A DNA stretch of 64,000 nucleotides from Archivesica marissinica. Taxonomy: Eukaryota; Mollusca; Bivalvia; Venerida; Vesicomyidae. The stretch's first letter is position 1; every line of letters starts with the position of its first letter. Location of the stretch: assembly GCA_014843695.1 (NCBI GenBank), contig CM026387.1:64287842-64351841 (forward strand). The letters are read 5' to 3'. Made by a program: the position numbers and the translations under genes. This document shows, one piece after another, positions 56,101-59,100 of this stretch. The notes beneath the pieces were generated by a model, which saw only the letters and a list, made by a program, of their open reading frames with translations, was not told the DNA's origin and made no database searches.

Positions 56101-59100
56101 TCGTTGGCGCCAATGAAAGCGTATATGTGGTCATTCGTTTTGGAGGAAACCGGAGTACCCGGAGAAAACACACCTGTCCGATCTGGCGACCACCGTACCA
56201 TCTCACATACTTCCCAAAATATAATTTAATCATACACAGAAACAAAGAATATCATCTTATTATTATGTGTCAAAAAATTATGTAAATGTCAAATTATACA
56301 TAACCTGCATGAAACCTGCATGTACTTAAAGTTATGCTCGCATAGAAATGGTCTAAAACAAACAGGTAAATCAAGCATATAGTATTTATCACATATTTGT
56401 ATTTCCACTATTTGTTTTAGGACGCAAGTTCAACGTATTGCTGCCCTCGATTCCAGCTGGGCTCATCTAGGTAATGGACTAAATGCCCACAATAATCCGT
56501 CATGGATGCAGCTGTACCTTAGTGCATGTAAACTACTAGATCTGTGTCTCGCCTTACCTGCCGATAGTGTTCCACAGTTCCAACTGTAAGTATGCAACAG
56601 TCTTCCTGACCATCTGTTTGGAGTCAGTAGGTAAAGGTTCCATCAGTTTGCAGTCAGTAGATCGAGGTTCCATCTGTTTGGAGTCAGTAGATCAAGGTTC
56701 CATCAGTGTGCAGTCAGTAGATCGAGGTTCCATCTGTTTGGAGTCAGTAGGTAACGGTTCCATCAGTTTGCAGTCAGTAGATCAAGGTGCCATCAGTTTG
56801 CAGTCAGTAGATCAAGGTTCCATCAGTTTGCAGTCAGTAGATCGAGGTTCCATCAGTTTGCAGTCAGTAGATCAAGGTTCCATCAGTTTGCAGTCAGTAG
56901 ATCGAGGTTCCATCAGTTTGCAGTCAGTAGATCAAGGTGCCATCAGTTTGCAGTCAGTAGATCAAGGTTCCATCAGTTTGCAGTCAGTAGATCGAGGTTA
57001 CATAAGTTTGCAGTCAGTAGATCAAGGTTCCATCAGTTTGCAGTCAGTAGATCAAGGTTCCATCAGTTTGCAGTCAGTAGATCAAGGTTCCATCAGTTTG
57101 CAGACAGTAGATCAAGGTTCCATCAGTTTGCAGTCAGTAGATCAAGGTTCCATCAGTTTGCAGTCAGTAGATCAAGGTTCCATCAGTTTGCAGTCAGTAG
57201 ATCAAGGTTCCATCAGTTTGCAGTCAGTAGATCAAGGTTCCATCAGTTTGGAGTCAGTAGATCAAGGTTCCATCAGTTTGCAGTCAGTAGATCAAGGTTC
57301 CATCAGTTTGCAGTCAGTAGATGAACCTGGTTAATTTTGTTAAAATGTTTGACCGAAGAGAAACGGAAGACATTCTGCATGAGAATGAATGTTAATCAAG
57401 CTTGCCTAAATAAAATTAAACTAGCAAATAACAGTAGATTCTATAAAAACTATCTGTAGATACCGCTGGGCATTCATCGGAGGGGCAGCGGCAGGTGAAG
57501 GAGATGATGAAATAGTAGAAGAGGAGAGACAGAAGAACGTAACAAAGGATAGAAAGAAGAAGAAAGATACAAAGAAAAATCAGGCACAATTTAAACCCCA
57601 CATCATTAGGCTAGCCAGAGAGTTAAATACAAAGGTTAGTTTGCTACTATCAGATTTTGCAAGACATGTCAATAGTGTTTCAGATGGAACTATTAACCGA
57701 GGTTTAATGTATCAGTGCTAGACACCGGGCTTGTAAAAGAATCAGGGATTTGAGCATTATCTCTATTTTGCATTATCCTCCAAATAATAACACGACTAAC
57801 ATACTCTGGAGGCGTCGCCCTGATTAACCAAGGGGCGGCGATAAATAAACATACGCCCCCCCAAACAAGAGATTTTGATCACTTATTAATGTTTCAGATG
57901 AGCTTATAAACTGAGATCCTTACTGTGTTTTACAATATTATGTTATGTATACTCAACGTCAATGAACCGTATAAACGAGCGTTCCAAGCTGTTTAGTCCA
58001 AAGCACCATATAGTTGTGTGCGTCGAAACGTAATGACTACGGAGGGTGGAGGCTCATCGCCATCCACGGATCTCTTATAGGGTCACTTGCCCCGCTGTCA
58101 TTCCATCAGTCGCTTCCCAGACAGACCAGAGTATGACATGCTTAGGATCCCTGTGTCTGAGGCTGCTGTATGTACCTCGACTGTGAGGCATATGTTCACT
58201 GTAGGCCTGAGGCTGCTGTATGTACCTCGACTGTGAGGCATTGGTTCACTGTAGGCCTGAGGCTGCTGTATGTACCTCGACTGTGAGGCATTGGTTCACT
58301 GTAGGCCTGAGGCTGCTGTATGTACCTCGACTGTGAGGCATTGGTTCACTGTAGGCCTGAGGCTGCTGTATGTACCTCGACTGTGAGGCATTGGTTCACT
58401 GTAGGCCTGAGGCTGCTGTATGTATCTCGACTGTGAGGCATTGGTTCACTGTAGGCCTGAGGCTGCTGTATGTACCTCGACTGTGAGGCATTGGTTCACT
58501 GTAGGTTGGCCGAGTGGTTATGGGCGTTGACATCAAATCACTACCCCCTCATCACTGTAGATTCTTTTTTTCTTTTTTCCATGTGAGGAAGCTGTAGGCC
58601 ATCTGGCTAATGGAAGGTCGATGGTTCTACCCGTCTGCCTGAAATACGGTGGGGCACGCTAGGGGATATTCCTGCATCAGTGATAATTGTAGAATCCACA
58701 TATGAAACGTAATTGAACGTGTGACTTTAAACCCCCGAAACAAACAAATTATCCTGTAGGCTGTAATACAAAACAGCGAGACACTGCTTGCAGTTCTGTC
58801 TACTGAACAAATAATGAGATTGGAAGTCGTGATAGCGCAGTGGATGAGCGTTCGCTTCAGGTCCGGAGTTCGAGCCCAACTGGAGCCATTACGATTGTGC
58901 CCTTAGACAAGGCATTTAAATTCCATGTTGCCTCTTCTCTCTCCCTCGTGGCGATGGATTCCATCAGGAATGAGGTCTCGAGAGTGATTTATATAAGTTG
59001 AAATAACTTGTTTCATAATCGAGCTAAAATAAATTTGTATAAACTAAATAATGAGATTGCTACTAATTTTGACTTAGATAAATGAAAGAGGTTCAAACCA

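Noticed and set aside
56567..57334. 255-aa open frame of GSISLQSVDQ repeats
   Set aside because: A 30-bp array inside an intron; the period is a multiple of three and the unit has no stop.
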